Assembly (NCBI GenBank): GCA_900754525.1 | Contig: CAAEDE010000028.1 | Location: forward strand, 1-30,754 | Direction of reading: 5' to 3' | DNA: 30,754 nucleotides | From: an uncultured Collinsella sp. | GTDB lineage: Bacteria; Actinomycetota; Coriobacteriia; Coriobacteriales; Coriobacteriaceae | Part shown: piece after piece, positions 6,996 through 14,679 of the stretch | Layout: every line of letters begins with the position of its first letter | How positions within the stretch are numbered: the stretch's first letter is position 1 | The notes under the pieces: generated by a model | Databases searched by the model: none | What the model was told of the DNA's origin: nothing | Seen by the model: only the letters and a program-made list of their open reading frames with translations | Made by a program: the position numbers and the translations under genes

Positions 6996-7967
6996 ATGGA
7001 GCAGTTGAAACTGACGCAGGAATGGGACAAGGTGTTCCCCAAAAACGACAAGGTTGAGCACAGCAAGGCGACCTTCCATAACCGATACGGCATCACGCTG
7101 GTGGCTGACGTCTACGTGCCTAAGAACGCGGAAGGCAAGCTGCCCGCCATCGCCGTCAGCGGCCCTTTTGGCGCGGTGAAGGAGCAGTCCTCCGGTCTGT
7201 ACGCGCAGAAAATGGCGGAGCTGGGCTTTTTTGCAATTGCCTTTGACCCGTCCTATACCGGCGAGAGCGGCGGCACGCCCCGCTATGTAGCATCGCCGGA
7301 CATCAACACCGAGGACTTCTGCGCAGCGGTGGATTTCCTCTCTGTGCAGGAAAGCGTTGACCCGGAGCGTATCGGCATCATCGGAATCTGCGGTTGGGGC
7401 GGCATGGCAGTCAATGCGGCGGCCATCGACACCCGTATCAAAGCTACCGCGGCTATGACCATGTACGACATGACCCGTGTGACCGCCAACGGCTATTTTG
7501 ACGCCGAGGATTCCGAGCAGGCGCGCTTTGAAAAGCGGAAAGCGCTGAATGAGCAGCGCACCGAGGACTATAAAAACGGCAGCTATGCGCTGGCGGGCGG
7601 CGTGGTCGATCCGCTACCGGAGGATGCGCCGCAGTTTGTAGCGGACTATTACGCCTACTACAAAACTCCGCGAGGCTATCATCCCCGCAGCCTGAACTCC
7701 AACGGTGGCTGGAATGCGACGTCTTCGCTGTCATTTTTGAATATGTCGATTTTGCAATACAGCAGCGAAATCCGCTCTGCTGTGTTGCTGGTGCATGGCG
7801 AGAAGGCGCACTCCCGCTATTTCAGCGAAGCCGCGTACGGCAAGCTGACGGGGGACAACAAGGAATTGCTCATTATCCCTGGTGCCAGCCACACCGACCT
7901 TTACGATCAGATGGACATCATTCCGTTTGGAAAGCTGAAGGCATTCTTTGAGGAATATCTGAAATAA
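6996..7967 (+). CDS. Alpha/beta hydrolase with a Cys at the nucleophile elbow
   Basis: A 323-residue alpha/beta-hydrolase-fold protein of the dienelactone-hydrolase/YcjY-like group. The core strand and oxyanion region AIAVSGPFGAVKEQ is at residues 51-64. The nucleophile elbow reads IGIIGICGWGGMAVN with Cys132 where Ser is usual. The C-terminal catalytic His is likely His299 in IIPGASHTDLY. No signal peptide is seen, so it is cytoplasmic. The ATG follows the decarboxylase-cupin stop by 2 bases, with its AAGGAGG inside that gene's end, so translation is probably coupled. Chemistry may be hydrolysis of a lactone or thioester-like compound; this is inference from fold only. The GAAAAGCGGAAAGCGCTGAA-like codon choice looks less GC-biased than the neighbours. 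Confidence 0.88.
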   Translation: MEQLKLTQEWDKVFPKNDKVEHSKATFHNRYGITLVADVYVPKNAEGKLPAIAVSGPFGAVKEQSSGLYAQKMAELGFFAIAFDPSYTGESGGTPRYVASPDINTEDFCAAVDFLSVQESVDPERIGIIGICGWGGMAVNAAAIDTRIKATAAMTMYDMTRVTANGYFDAEDSEQARFEKRKALNEQRTEDYKNGSYALAGGVVDPLPEDAPQFVADYYAYYKTPRGYHPRSLNSNGGWNATSSLSFLNMSILQYSSEIRSAVLLVHGEKAHSRYFSEAAYGKLTGDNKELLIIPGASHTDLYDQMDIIPFGKLKAFFEEYLK

Positions 7968-8074
7968 GGCGTACCTTGATTCAATACCAAGTTTCCAGCG
8001 ACGATTCTTCTAAAGAGTGGGAGTAGCTGAAACGAGGCGATTGATTAACTCCATTCGTTTTGGCTACAAGAAAA

Positions 8075-8096
8075 CATGCCGCGCGCCTGCGGCATG
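8075..8096 (+). promoter_or_regulatory. Hairpin directly in front of a ribosome binding site
   Basis: CATGCCGC and GCGGCATG form a perfect 8-bp stem with a 6-base loop, and AAGGAGGGAG begins immediately after it. There is no U tract, so it is not an ordinary terminator. It may be an operator or an mRNA structure affecting translation of the flavoprotein gene. Confidence 0.4.
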
Positions 8097-8112
8097 AAGG
8101 AGGGAGATTTCT

Positions 8113-8643
8113 ATGAATATCGTTGTATTGAGTGGTAGCCCGCGCAAGGGTGCCAATACCGACACCATGGTCGAGGCGTTTGCCGAGACCGCGCGCGAGG
8201 GCGGCCATACGGTCGAGGTCGTCCGCGTTGCCGGCAAAAAGATCGCTGGTTGTCTGGGATGCCAGTACTGCTTTACCCATGAGGGCACTTGCGTGCAGAA
8301 GGACGACATGGCCGACGTGATCGAGTCGCTGAAAGGCGCCGATATGGTTGTCTTCGCTTCGCCTATCTACTGGTTTGATATCACTGCGCAGGAGAAGACC
8401 GCCATCGACCGCCTGTATGCCTTCGGTGCTACGGGCTTCCCATTCACCAAGACGGCCCTTTTGCTCGATAGCCATAGCGAGGGCGTCTATGATGCGGCGA
8501 TCGCTATGTACAAGTCAACCTGCGCGTACTGCAAGTGGGAGGACCAGGGCATTGTCACCATCAGCGGCATGACCGATCGCGACAGCATGGCCTCCTCGCC
8601 CAAGCTGGAAGAGGTGCGAGAGCTCGCTCGCAAACTCGCCTAA
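8113..8643 (+). CDS. NAD(P)H-dependent FMN oxidoreductase with Isf-like cysteines
   Basis: A 176-residue flavodoxin-fold protein of the NADPH-dependent FMN reductase family. The FMN phosphate loop SGSPRKGANTDTM is at residues 7-19, and the flavin-contacting ASPIYWFDIT block lies near residue 82. Between them is GCLGCQYCFTHEGTC, with Cys47, Cys50, Cys53 and Cys60 spaced CX2CX2CX6C. This compact pattern is that of iron-sulfur flavoproteins (Isf), so an Fe-S cluster passing electrons to FMN is plausible, although many relatives keep only some of these residues. ATG 8113 has a strong AAGGAGGGAG upstream. It is 145 bases after the hydrolase on the same strand, possibly in the same regulon or from its own promoter. 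It is about 40 residues shorter at the C-terminus than the longest Isf proteins. Confidence 0.88.
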   Translation: MNIVVLSGSPRKGANTDTMVEAFAETAREGGHTVEVVRVAGKKIAGCLGCQYCFTHEGTCVQKDDMADVIESLKGADMVVFASPIYWFDITAQEKTAIDRLYAFGATGFPFTKTALLLDSHSEGVYDAAIAMYKSTCAYCKWEDQGIVTISGMTDRDSMASSPKLEEVRELARKLA

Positions 8644-8760
8644 GGACAAGAAGGGCGCATGGCAATCGGTGTTGGTGGAAATGCTTGCAATCCTTATCAA
8701 GAGATAGGGGTGTATTCCCTCAAGTGCCGTATGGAACAATTTTTTAACGCAGAAAAATAA

Positions 8761-8788
8761 CTGAAAACAAATTAATCCGAGTTAAAAT
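8761..8788 (+). promoter_or_regulatory. Candidate promoter of the AAA_14 ATPase gene
   Basis: CTGAAA (8761-8766, 4 of 6 to TTGACA) and TAAAAT (8783-8788, 5 of 6 to TATAAT) are separated by 16 bases within a markedly AT-rich stretch (8738-8800), which contrasts with the GC-rich surroundings. Confidence 0.4.
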
Positions 8789-8823
8789 ATTGTAAAACAG
8801 AAGTTCATGAGGGAAGGTTGCGC

Positions 8824-10113
8824 ATGCGTCGCAAGGCAGACGAGCTCCTTAGGGAATGGCGAGACAGGGCTGATAGAAAACCTTTGCTGGTCAAAGGCGT
8901 GCGCCAGTGTGGCAAGACCTATCTGCTCAGAACGTACGCCCAGGATCTTTTTGAATCGGTTGTCTACGTTAATCTTGAGAACGACCGGTCGGCGCGAGCG
9001 GATTTTTCGGGCGGTCTTGACCCTCATTCGATCGTACGCGCGATCGAGGCTCGCACGGGACAGCGTATCGTGCCTGGCAAAACCTTACTGTTCATTGACG
9101 AGATCCAGGCATGCGAGGAAGCGCTCACTTCCCTTAAATACTTTTGCGAAGATGCTCCCGAGTATTATGTTGCGGCTGCTGGGTCGCTTCTTGGGGTTGC
9201 CATTAACCATCAGTCGTATTCGTTCCCCGTTGGAAAGACCGACTTGATTGAGATGACTCCACTCGATTTCGAGGAGTTTCTCTGGGCGATGGGGCACGAT
9301 CAGCTGGTCGATGAAATACGCTCGTCATTCGAGTTAATGGGTCCTCTTGCGCCAAGCCTTCATGAAAAGGCGCTTGGGCTCTATCGACAGTATCTTGTTG
9401 TTGGCGGAATGCCCGAGGCGGTCCAAACGTACATCGATGATCAGTCAATCATTGATGTGGCCGAAAAGCATCGGATTATTCTCGACGGTTATTCCGCCGA
9501 CACCAATAAATATGCTGATGAACGCTTGAGCGCAAAGACGCGTGCGTGCTTCGATTCCATTCCACAGCAGCTTGCCAAAGAGAATCGTAAATTTCAATAC
9601 AAGGTAGTGCGAGCGGGGGGCAATGCGTCTCTCTTTGGAGATGCTCTCGACTGGCTTGTATTGTCGGGTACGGTGGCGCGCTGCAGCCTAGTCGGGCAGA
9701 TTGAAAGCCCTTTAGAGGCCTTCGTTAACCCTTCTGCTTTTAAAATCTATCAGGCGGATACAGGGCTGCTCGTCTCCAAGGCCGGTGCTCAACGCGCCGA
9801 TATTCTTGCCGGCATCGGCGGAACATTCATGGGTGCACTTACCGAAAACTACGTTGCCCAACAGCTTTCAGCCATGGGCTATCCGCTGCATTATTGGGCG
9901 CGAGATAATCGTGCAGAAATCGACTTTGTAGTAGAGAAGCAGGGATGCTTGTCTGCGATTGAAGTCAAGGCGGGGGAGAACACAAGATCTCGAAGCCTGT
10001 CCTCACTTAAAAAGACCCATCCGGGCGTGCGCCTTATCAGGCTATCGACTAAGCCCTTTGGAATGAATGATGGACTTATGTCTGTTCCACTTTATGCGGC
10101 ATTTTGTCTATAG
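8824..10113 (+). CDS. AAA_14/DUF4143 family ATPase
   Basis: A 429-residue intact member of the AAA_14 ATPase family. Walker A GVRQCGKT is at residues 25-32 and Walker B LLFIDE at 88-93, followed by the family block AAAGSLLGVAI and the TPLDFEEFL motif. The C-terminal DUF4143 region ends in WARDNRAEIDFVVEKQG then AIEVKAG, an E/D...EVK pattern like the PD-(D/E)XK nuclease fold, which may bind or once cut nucleic acid. I prefer ATG 8824, 6 bases after GGGAAGG, over TTG 8818, which abuts that site. The gene stands alone between its own promoter and terminator. These ATPases are abundant, variably present and functionally unresolved in gut anaerobes; roles in DNA handling or defence are proposed for the family rather than proven. 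Confidence 0.9.
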   Translation: MRRKADELLREWRDRADRKPLLVKGVRQCGKTYLLRTYAQDLFESVVYVNLENDRSARADFSGGLDPHSIVRAIEARTGQRIVPGKTLLFIDEIQACEEALTSLKYFCEDAPEYYVAAAGSLLGVAINHQSYSFPVGKTDLIEMTPLDFEEFLWAMGHDQLVDEIRSSFELMGPLAPSLHEKALGLYRQYLVVGGMPEAVQTYIDDQSIIDVAEKHRIILDGYSADTNKYADERLSAKTRACFDSIPQQLAKENRKFQYKVVRAGGNASLFGDALDWLVLSGTVARCSLVGQIESPLEAFVNPSAFKIYQADTGLLVSKAGAQRADILAGIGGTFMGALTENYVAQQLSAMGYPLHYWARDNRAEIDFVVEKQGCLSAIEVKAGENTRSRSLSSLKKTHPGVRLIRLSTKPFGMNDGLMSVPLYAAFCL

Positions 10114-10135
10114 GGAAGATGCTGCTGTAATGCAT

Positions 10136-10181
10136 GGGGCCCGGAGCGCGGCATTTACTGCGCTCCGGGCCCCACCGTTTT
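10136..10181 (+). terminator. Intrinsic terminator between the ATPase and parC
   Basis: GGGGCCCGGAGCGC and GCGCTCCGGGCCCC form a perfect 14-bp GC-rich stem with a 10-base loop, followed by ACCGTTTT. It serves the ATPase gene; the minus-strand tail lacks a U run but the stem may also slow parC transcription. Confidence 0.8.
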
Positions 10182-10208
10182 AAGAGCTTATGGCGGTCTG
10201 CCGCTGTC

Positions 10209-12449
10209 CTAGTCAAACAGGCTCGGCATGTCGTTTTCTTTCATAAGGGCACCGGCGGAGGGGAGGCTCTGCGCGGTGAACTTCTCGGCAGAGACGCCGG
10301 CGCCAAGAATCTCCTCGGTCGTACCGACGGTGGTGACCGAGCGACCCTTCTTGGCCGTAAAGGCTTGGACGCCCTGCGTGTTGGTGGTCGTTTTGGTCTT
10401 GAGCAGCGACGTGTTGAAGTTCATCAGGCGGTAGTCGCTCGAGACCAGTGCGAGGTCGCGGTCTTCCTTGAGCACCTGCGCATACAGCAGTTTGCTGCCG
10501 CCGTAGATGGCATTCTTAAGGCGCTTGCGGTTGGTCTTGGTAACGTATCCGGCAAGTGCGACGCGCACTACACGGCCGTTCTCAAAGACGAACAGCACGT
10601 CGGCCTTGTAGTCCTCGGGGTCGATGACCCAGATCACGCTCTCGTCGGGTTCCATCTCAAGATCGGTCGGCAGGTACGAGCCCAGCTGGGCCGACTTGGT
10701 ATCCTCAAACGCCGCGACCTTGCACTTGTATACTTGGCTCTTGTTGGTAAACACGAGCAACTCGTGCGTGTTGGAGGACGGGAACTCGATAAAGGGCTTA
10801 TCGCCGTCTTTGTACTTGAGCGTGGTGGCCTTTTTGAGCACGCGGTCCGTCATCTTTTTGAGATAGCCATCGCACGAGAGCATGATGGTCACCGGGTACT
10901 CCTCGACCTCGGGCTCCAGGCTTACCTCGATAACCTCATGGGGCTCGATCCTGCCCGTGCGGCGTGGCATCACGTACTTCTTGTTGACCGCGGCCAGCTC
11001 GTCGCTGATGACCTTCTTGATGTTGTCCTCGCTCGAAAGGATCTCCTCAAGCTCGGCAATCTCGCCCTCAAGCTTGGCAATGTCCTTGGTGCGGTTGAGG
11101 ATGTACTCCTCGTTGATGTTGCGGAGCTTAAGTTCGGCAACAAACTCGGCCTGGGTCTCGTCGATGTCGAAACCCTTCATAAGGTTGGGCACGACCTCGG
11201 CTTCGAGCTTGGTGCCGCGGATGATGGCGATGGCCTTGTCGATGTCGAGTAGAATCGCCTCGAGGCCGTGCAGCAGGTGCAGGCGCTCGGACTTTTTGCC
11301 CAGGTCAAAGTTGATGCGGCGGCGCGTGGACTCAATACGCCACTTGACCCATTCGTGCAGGATCTGGCGTACACCCATAACGCGGGGATAGCCGTCGACG
11401 AGCACGTTGAAGTTGCACGAGAACGAATCCTGCAGCGTGGTCGAGCGATAGAGCTTGGCCATGAGCTTGTCGGGGTCGACACCGCGCTTAAGGTCGATGG
11501 CGATGCGCAATCCCGAAAGGTCAGTCTCGTCGCGGATGTCGGCGATCTCTTTGACTTTGCCCTCTTTGGAGAGCTTGACGATGCGCTCGATGATGACATC
11601 GGTCTTGGTGGTGTAGGGAATCTCGTAGACCTCGATGATGCGCTCTTCGGGAATCCAGCGCCAGCGGGAGCGGATCTGGAAGCTGCCAAGGCCGGTCTCG
11701 ATGATCTTCTCCATCTCCTCACGGCGGTAGATGATCTCGCCGCCGGTCGAGAAGTCGGGCATGGGCATGTACTCGAGCAGGTCGCAGTCGGGATCCTTGA
11801 GGTAGTGCATCGTTGCGGTACAGACCTCGTTGAGGTTGAAACCGCAGATGTCGGATGCCATGGCGACGCCGATGCCCTTGTTGGCCGAGACAAGGATGTT
11901 GGGGAACGTGGTGGGAAGCAGACGCGGCTCCTTCATGGCGCCGTCGTAGCTGTCGACGAAGTCGACCGGGTCCTTGTCGATGTCCTTGAAGATCTCGGCG
12001 CTGATGGGGGAGAGCTTGGCCTCGGTGTAACGCGAAGCGGCGTAGCTCAAGTCGCCCGAATAATACTTTCCAAAGTTGCCCTTCGACTCAACGAACGGTG
12101 CGAGCAACGCCTCATTGCCCGTCGCCAGGCGCACCATCGTCTCGTAGATTGCGGCGTCGCCATGCGGGTTGAGCTTCATGGTCTGGCCCACGATGTTGGC
12201 GCTCTTCTGGCGCTCGCCCTTGAGCAGGCCCATCTTGTACATGGTGTAGAGCAGCTTGCGATGCGAGGGCTTAAAGCCGTCGATCTCGGGGAACGCACGC
12301 GAGACGTTGACGCTCATGGCGTAGGGCATGTAGTTGACCTCGAGCGTCTGCGTGATCGGCTGATCGGTGACCTCGGAGTGTAGGCCGATGACGTTCTCGG
12401 CGTTGACCTGCTTTTTCTTTGGCTGGGTTTTCGTCTTCTTCTTTGCCAC
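10209..12449 (-). CDS. parC: DNA topoisomerase IV-type subunit A (ParC-like)
   Basis: A 746-residue type IIA topoisomerase A subunit, which cuts and reseals DNA and forms the A2B2 enzyme with the B subunit encoded 45 bases upstream. The breakage-reunion domain has the catalytic Tyr141 in AASRYTEAKLS. The helix equivalent to the quinolone-determining region reads NPHGDAAIYETMVRLA, with Ala99 at the place of GyrA Ser83 and Glu103 at the place of Asp87. A coiled-coil/tower region (about 440-500) and a beta-pinwheel C-terminal domain follow. No GyrA-box (QRRGGKG-like) is visible, which argues for a decatenase/relaxase rather than a supercoiling gyrase. A lysine-rich N-terminal tail (AKKKTKTQPKKK) precedes the core. 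The start is GTG 12449 with AAGAGGAAATC upstream. Confidence 0.92.
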   Translation of the reverse strand: MAKKKTKTQPKKKQVNAENVIGLHSEVTDQPITQTLEVNYMPYAMSVNVSRAFPEIDGFKPSHRKLLYTMYKMGLLKGERQKSANIVGQTMKLNPHGDAAIYETMVRLATGNEALLAPFVESKGNFGKYYSGDLSYAASRYTEAKLSPISAEIFKDIDKDPVDFVDSYDGAMKEPRLLPTTFPNILVSANKGIGVAMASDICGFNLNEVCTATMHYLKDPDCDLLEYMPMPDFSTGGEIIYRREEMEKIIETGLGSFQIRSRWRWIPEERIIEVYEIPYTTKTDVIIERIVKLSKEGKVKEIADIRDETDLSGLRIAIDLKRGVDPDKLMAKLYRSTTLQDSFSCNFNVLVDGYPRVMGVRQILHEWVKWRIESTRRRINFDLGKKSERLHLLHGLEAILLDIDKAIAIIRGTKLEAEVVPNLMKGFDIDETQAEFVAELKLRNINEEYILNRTKDIAKLEGEIAELEEILSSEDNIKKVISDELAAVNKKYVMPRRTGRIEPHEVIEVSLEPEVEEYPVTIMLSCDGYLKKMTDRVLKKATTLKYKDGDKPFIEFPSSNTHELLVFTNKSQVYKCKVAAFEDTKSAQLGSYLPTDLEMEPDESVIWVIDPEDYKADVLFVFENGRVVRVALAGYVTKTNRKRLKNAIYGGSKLLYAQVLKEDRDLALVSSDYRLMNFNTSLLKTKTTTNTQGVQAFTAKKGRSVTTVGTTEEILGAGVSAEKFTAQSLPSAGALMKENDMPSLFD

Positions 12450-12494
12450 GATTTCCTCTTGAACTTCTTATAGGCCGTCGTTATCGATTTGCTG

Positions 12495-14492
12495 CTATTG
12501 CAGGTCCAACTGGTCCAGGTATTCCTTGCCGTGCTCGGAGATATGGCGCTTGCGGCCCGCCTCGTCGTTGCCCAGCAACAGGTTGAACATGGTTTCCATC
12601 TTGGCGACGTCCTCGGGCTCCACCTTGATCAGGCGACGCGTCTCGGGGTTCATGGTGGTGAGCCACATCATGTCCGGATCGTTCTCACCAAGACCCTTGG
12701 AGCGGTTGATCGAGCACTTTTGGTCGCCGATCTCTTTGAGGATGCCGTTCTTCTCGAGCTCGGTGTAGGCAAAGTAGGTCTTTTCTTTGCAGTTGATCTC
12801 ATAGAGCGGCGACTCGGCGATATACACGTAACCCTCGTCGATAAGTGTGGGCACCAGGCGGTAGAGCATGGTGAGCACGAGCGTGCGGATGTGATAACCG
12901 TCGACGTCGGCGTCCGTACAGATGATGACCTTGTTCCAGTTGAGGTTGTCCAGGTCAAAGGCACCGAGGTTCTTGATGCGCTTGTCCTTGATCTCTACGC
13001 CGCAGCCCAGTACGCGCATGAGGTCCATGATGATGTCGGACTTAAAGATACGCGGGTAGTCCTCCTTTAGGCAGTTGAGGATCTTGCCGCGGACGGGCAT
13101 AACGCCCTGGAACTCGGCATCGCGCGAGGTGCGGATGGCGCCTGCTGCCGAGTCGCCCTCTACGATGTAGATCTCGCGACGGTTCTTGTCCTTGGAGCGG
13201 CAGTCGATGAACTTCTGCACGCGGTTGGCCATGTCGGTCTTTTGTTGCAGGTTGGTCTTGATGCTCAGGCGGGTCTTCTCGGCATTCTCGCGCGAGCGCT
13301 TGTTGATGAGCACCTGCTCCACGATCTTGTTGGCAGCGTCTTTGTTCTCGATCAAGTAAGTCGAGAGGCGCTCCTTAAAGAATGCCGTCATGGCCTGCTG
13401 GATAAAGCGGTTGTTGATGGCCTTCTTGGTCTGGTTTTCGTAGGACGTCTGGGTGGAGAAGCAGTTGGTCACCAGCACTAGGCAGTCCTGGACGTCTTGC
13501 CACTTAATGCCGCTCTCGTTTTTGTTGTACTTGCCCTGTTGCTTGATGTAGGCATCGATGGCGCTGGTCAGAGCGCTGCGGGCCGCCTTCTCGGGTGAAC
13601 CGCCGTTCTCGAGCCAGGAGGAGTTGTGGTAGTACTCCTGCATCGTGAAGGTGCGCGAGAAGCACATGCACGCGGTGATCTTTACGTTGTAGTCGGGCAG
13701 ATCCTCGCGGTCGCGACCGCGGCGGTCGGCCTCGATAAAGAAAGGCTCGGTGAGGTAGTCGGCACCGACCTTCTCGAGCACGTAGTCCTCGATGCCCTTG
13801 GGATAGCAAAAATCCTCTTCGGAAAACTCGCCATCGTCGCCCTCGATACGCAGGCGGAAGGTCACGTTGGCGTTGACTACGGCCTGGCGGCGCATGGTCT
13901 CGCGATACCACTCGTGGGGAATGCTAATCGAGGTAAAGACCTCAAGATCGGGACGCCACTTGATGGTGGTGCCGGTGCGGTCCTCGTCGCTGGGCTCAAT
14001 CTCGAGTGCCTTCTTTTTGGCGCCGACGACCTTGCCCTTCTTAAAGTGCAGGGAGTATTTGTTGCCATCGCGCCAGACCGTGACATCCATGTATTCGGAG
14101 GCGTATTGGGTTGCGCACGAGCCCAGGCCGTTGGTGCCGAGCGAGAAGTCGTAGTCGCCGCCCTGGTTGTTATTGTATTTGCCGCCGGCGTAGAGCTCGC
14201 AAAAGACGAGCTCCCAGTTAAAGCGCTTCTCGGAGGGATTCCAGTCGAGCGGGCAGCCGCGGCCGTTGTCCTCTACCTGGATAGAGCTATCGCGAAAGGC
14301 GGTAAGGGTGATGAGCTTGCCGTAGCCCTGGCGCGCCTCGTCAACGGCGTTGGACAGGATCTCGAAGGCGGCATGCGCGCAGCCGTCGAGTCCGTCCGAG
14401 CCAAAGATGACGGCGGGGCGCAGGCGTACGCGCTCCTCGTCCTTGAGCTGGCGGATACTGTCGTTACCATAGTTTGCGGTGTTTTTTGCCAT
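12495..14492 (-). CDS. parE: DNA topoisomerase IV-type subunit B (ParE-like)
   Basis: A 665-residue ATPase subunit of a type IIA topoisomerase. The GHKL ATPase domain shows EILSNAVDEA (Asn48 and Asp51 region), VEDNGRG at 73-79 and the lid GTNGLGS at 119-125. The TOPRIM domain shows EGDSAAG at 445-451 and DADVDG at 527-532, the Mg-binding acids needed for strand breakage, and the C-terminal block ends in KEYLDQLDLQ. The ATPase domain departs from textbook GyrB (RPAVIFGSDGLDG in place of RPGMYIGST), as in the divergent second topoisomerases of anaerobic Gram-positives. ATG 14492 has only a distant AAGGAG 16 bases upstream. It is the first gene of the parE-parC operon, and a LexA-type box lies in its promoter region. 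Confidence 0.92.
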   Translation of the reverse strand: MAKNTANYGNDSIRQLKDEERVRLRPAVIFGSDGLDGCAHAAFEILSNAVDEARQGYGKLITLTAFRDSSIQVEDNGRGCPLDWNPSEKRFNWELVFCELYAGGKYNNNQGGDYDFSLGTNGLGSCATQYASEYMDVTVWRDGNKYSLHFKKGKVVGAKKKALEIEPSDEDRTGTTIKWRPDLEVFTSISIPHEWYRETMRRQAVVNANVTFRLRIEGDDGEFSEEDFCYPKGIEDYVLEKVGADYLTEPFFIEADRRGRDREDLPDYNVKITACMCFSRTFTMQEYYHNSSWLENGGSPEKAARSALTSAIDAYIKQQGKYNKNESGIKWQDVQDCLVLVTNCFSTQTSYENQTKKAINNRFIQQAMTAFFKERLSTYLIENKDAANKIVEQVLINKRSRENAEKTRLSIKTNLQQKTDMANRVQKFIDCRSKDKNRREIYIVEGDSAAGAIRTSRDAEFQGVMPVRGKILNCLKEDYPRIFKSDIIMDLMRVLGCGVEIKDKRIKNLGAFDLDNLNWNKVIICTDADVDGYHIRTLVLTMLYRLVPTLIDEGYVYIAESPLYEINCKEKTYFAYTELEKNGILKEIGDQKCSINRSKGLGENDPDMMWLTTMNPETRRLIKVEPEDVAKMETMFNLLLGNDEAGRKRHISEHGKEYLDQLDLQ

Positions 14493-14546
14493 ACTCGCTC
14501 TCTCGGTGCTCCTTTGCTGCGTTTAAGTCATATAGATAGTCAAGGT

Positions 14547-14575
14547 AGCATAGCCCAGCCCATAGGCGATTCCAA
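14547..14575 (-). promoter_or_regulatory. Candidate parE promoter
   Basis: On the minus strand TTGGAA (14575-14570) and TATGCT (14552-14547) are separated by 17 bases; each matches 4 of 6 consensus positions. The -10 is 55 bases before the parE start. Confidence 0.4.
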
Positions 14576-14591
14576 CTAACACGAAATCCAT

Positions 14592-14605
14592 CGAACGCGC
14601 GTTCG
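14592..14605. promoter_or_regulatory. Perfect LexA (SOS)-type box
   Basis: CGAACGCGCGTTCG is a 14-bp perfect palindrome matching the Gram-positive LexA/DinR consensus CGAACRNRYGTTYG/C. It lies between divergent parE and the acetyltransferase gene, 17 bases upstream of the candidate parE -35. B. subtilis parE-parC is known to belong to the LexA regulon, which makes the match meaningful. Confidence 0.6.
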
Positions 14606-14636
14606 TTATCGGTATGGAAACTGACGGCTTATCAAA

Positions 14637-14645
14637 TGATAGAAT
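14637..14645 (+). promoter_or_regulatory. Extended -10 promoter element of the acetyltransferase gene
   Basis: TGATAGAAT contains an extended -10 TG and a TAGAAT hexamer (5 of 6). No good -35 is seen 17 bases upstream, as often with extended -10 promoters. It lies 35 bases before the GTG start. Confidence 0.35.
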
Positions 14646-14679
14646 TGCCATCACAAATGTTTTTATTAAGGGGCTCACA

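Noticed and set aside
10136..10181. A terminator for parC in the ATPase-parC interval
   Set aside because: The stem is symmetric but only the plus strand has a U tract, so I assign it to the ATPase gene and leave parC termination open.
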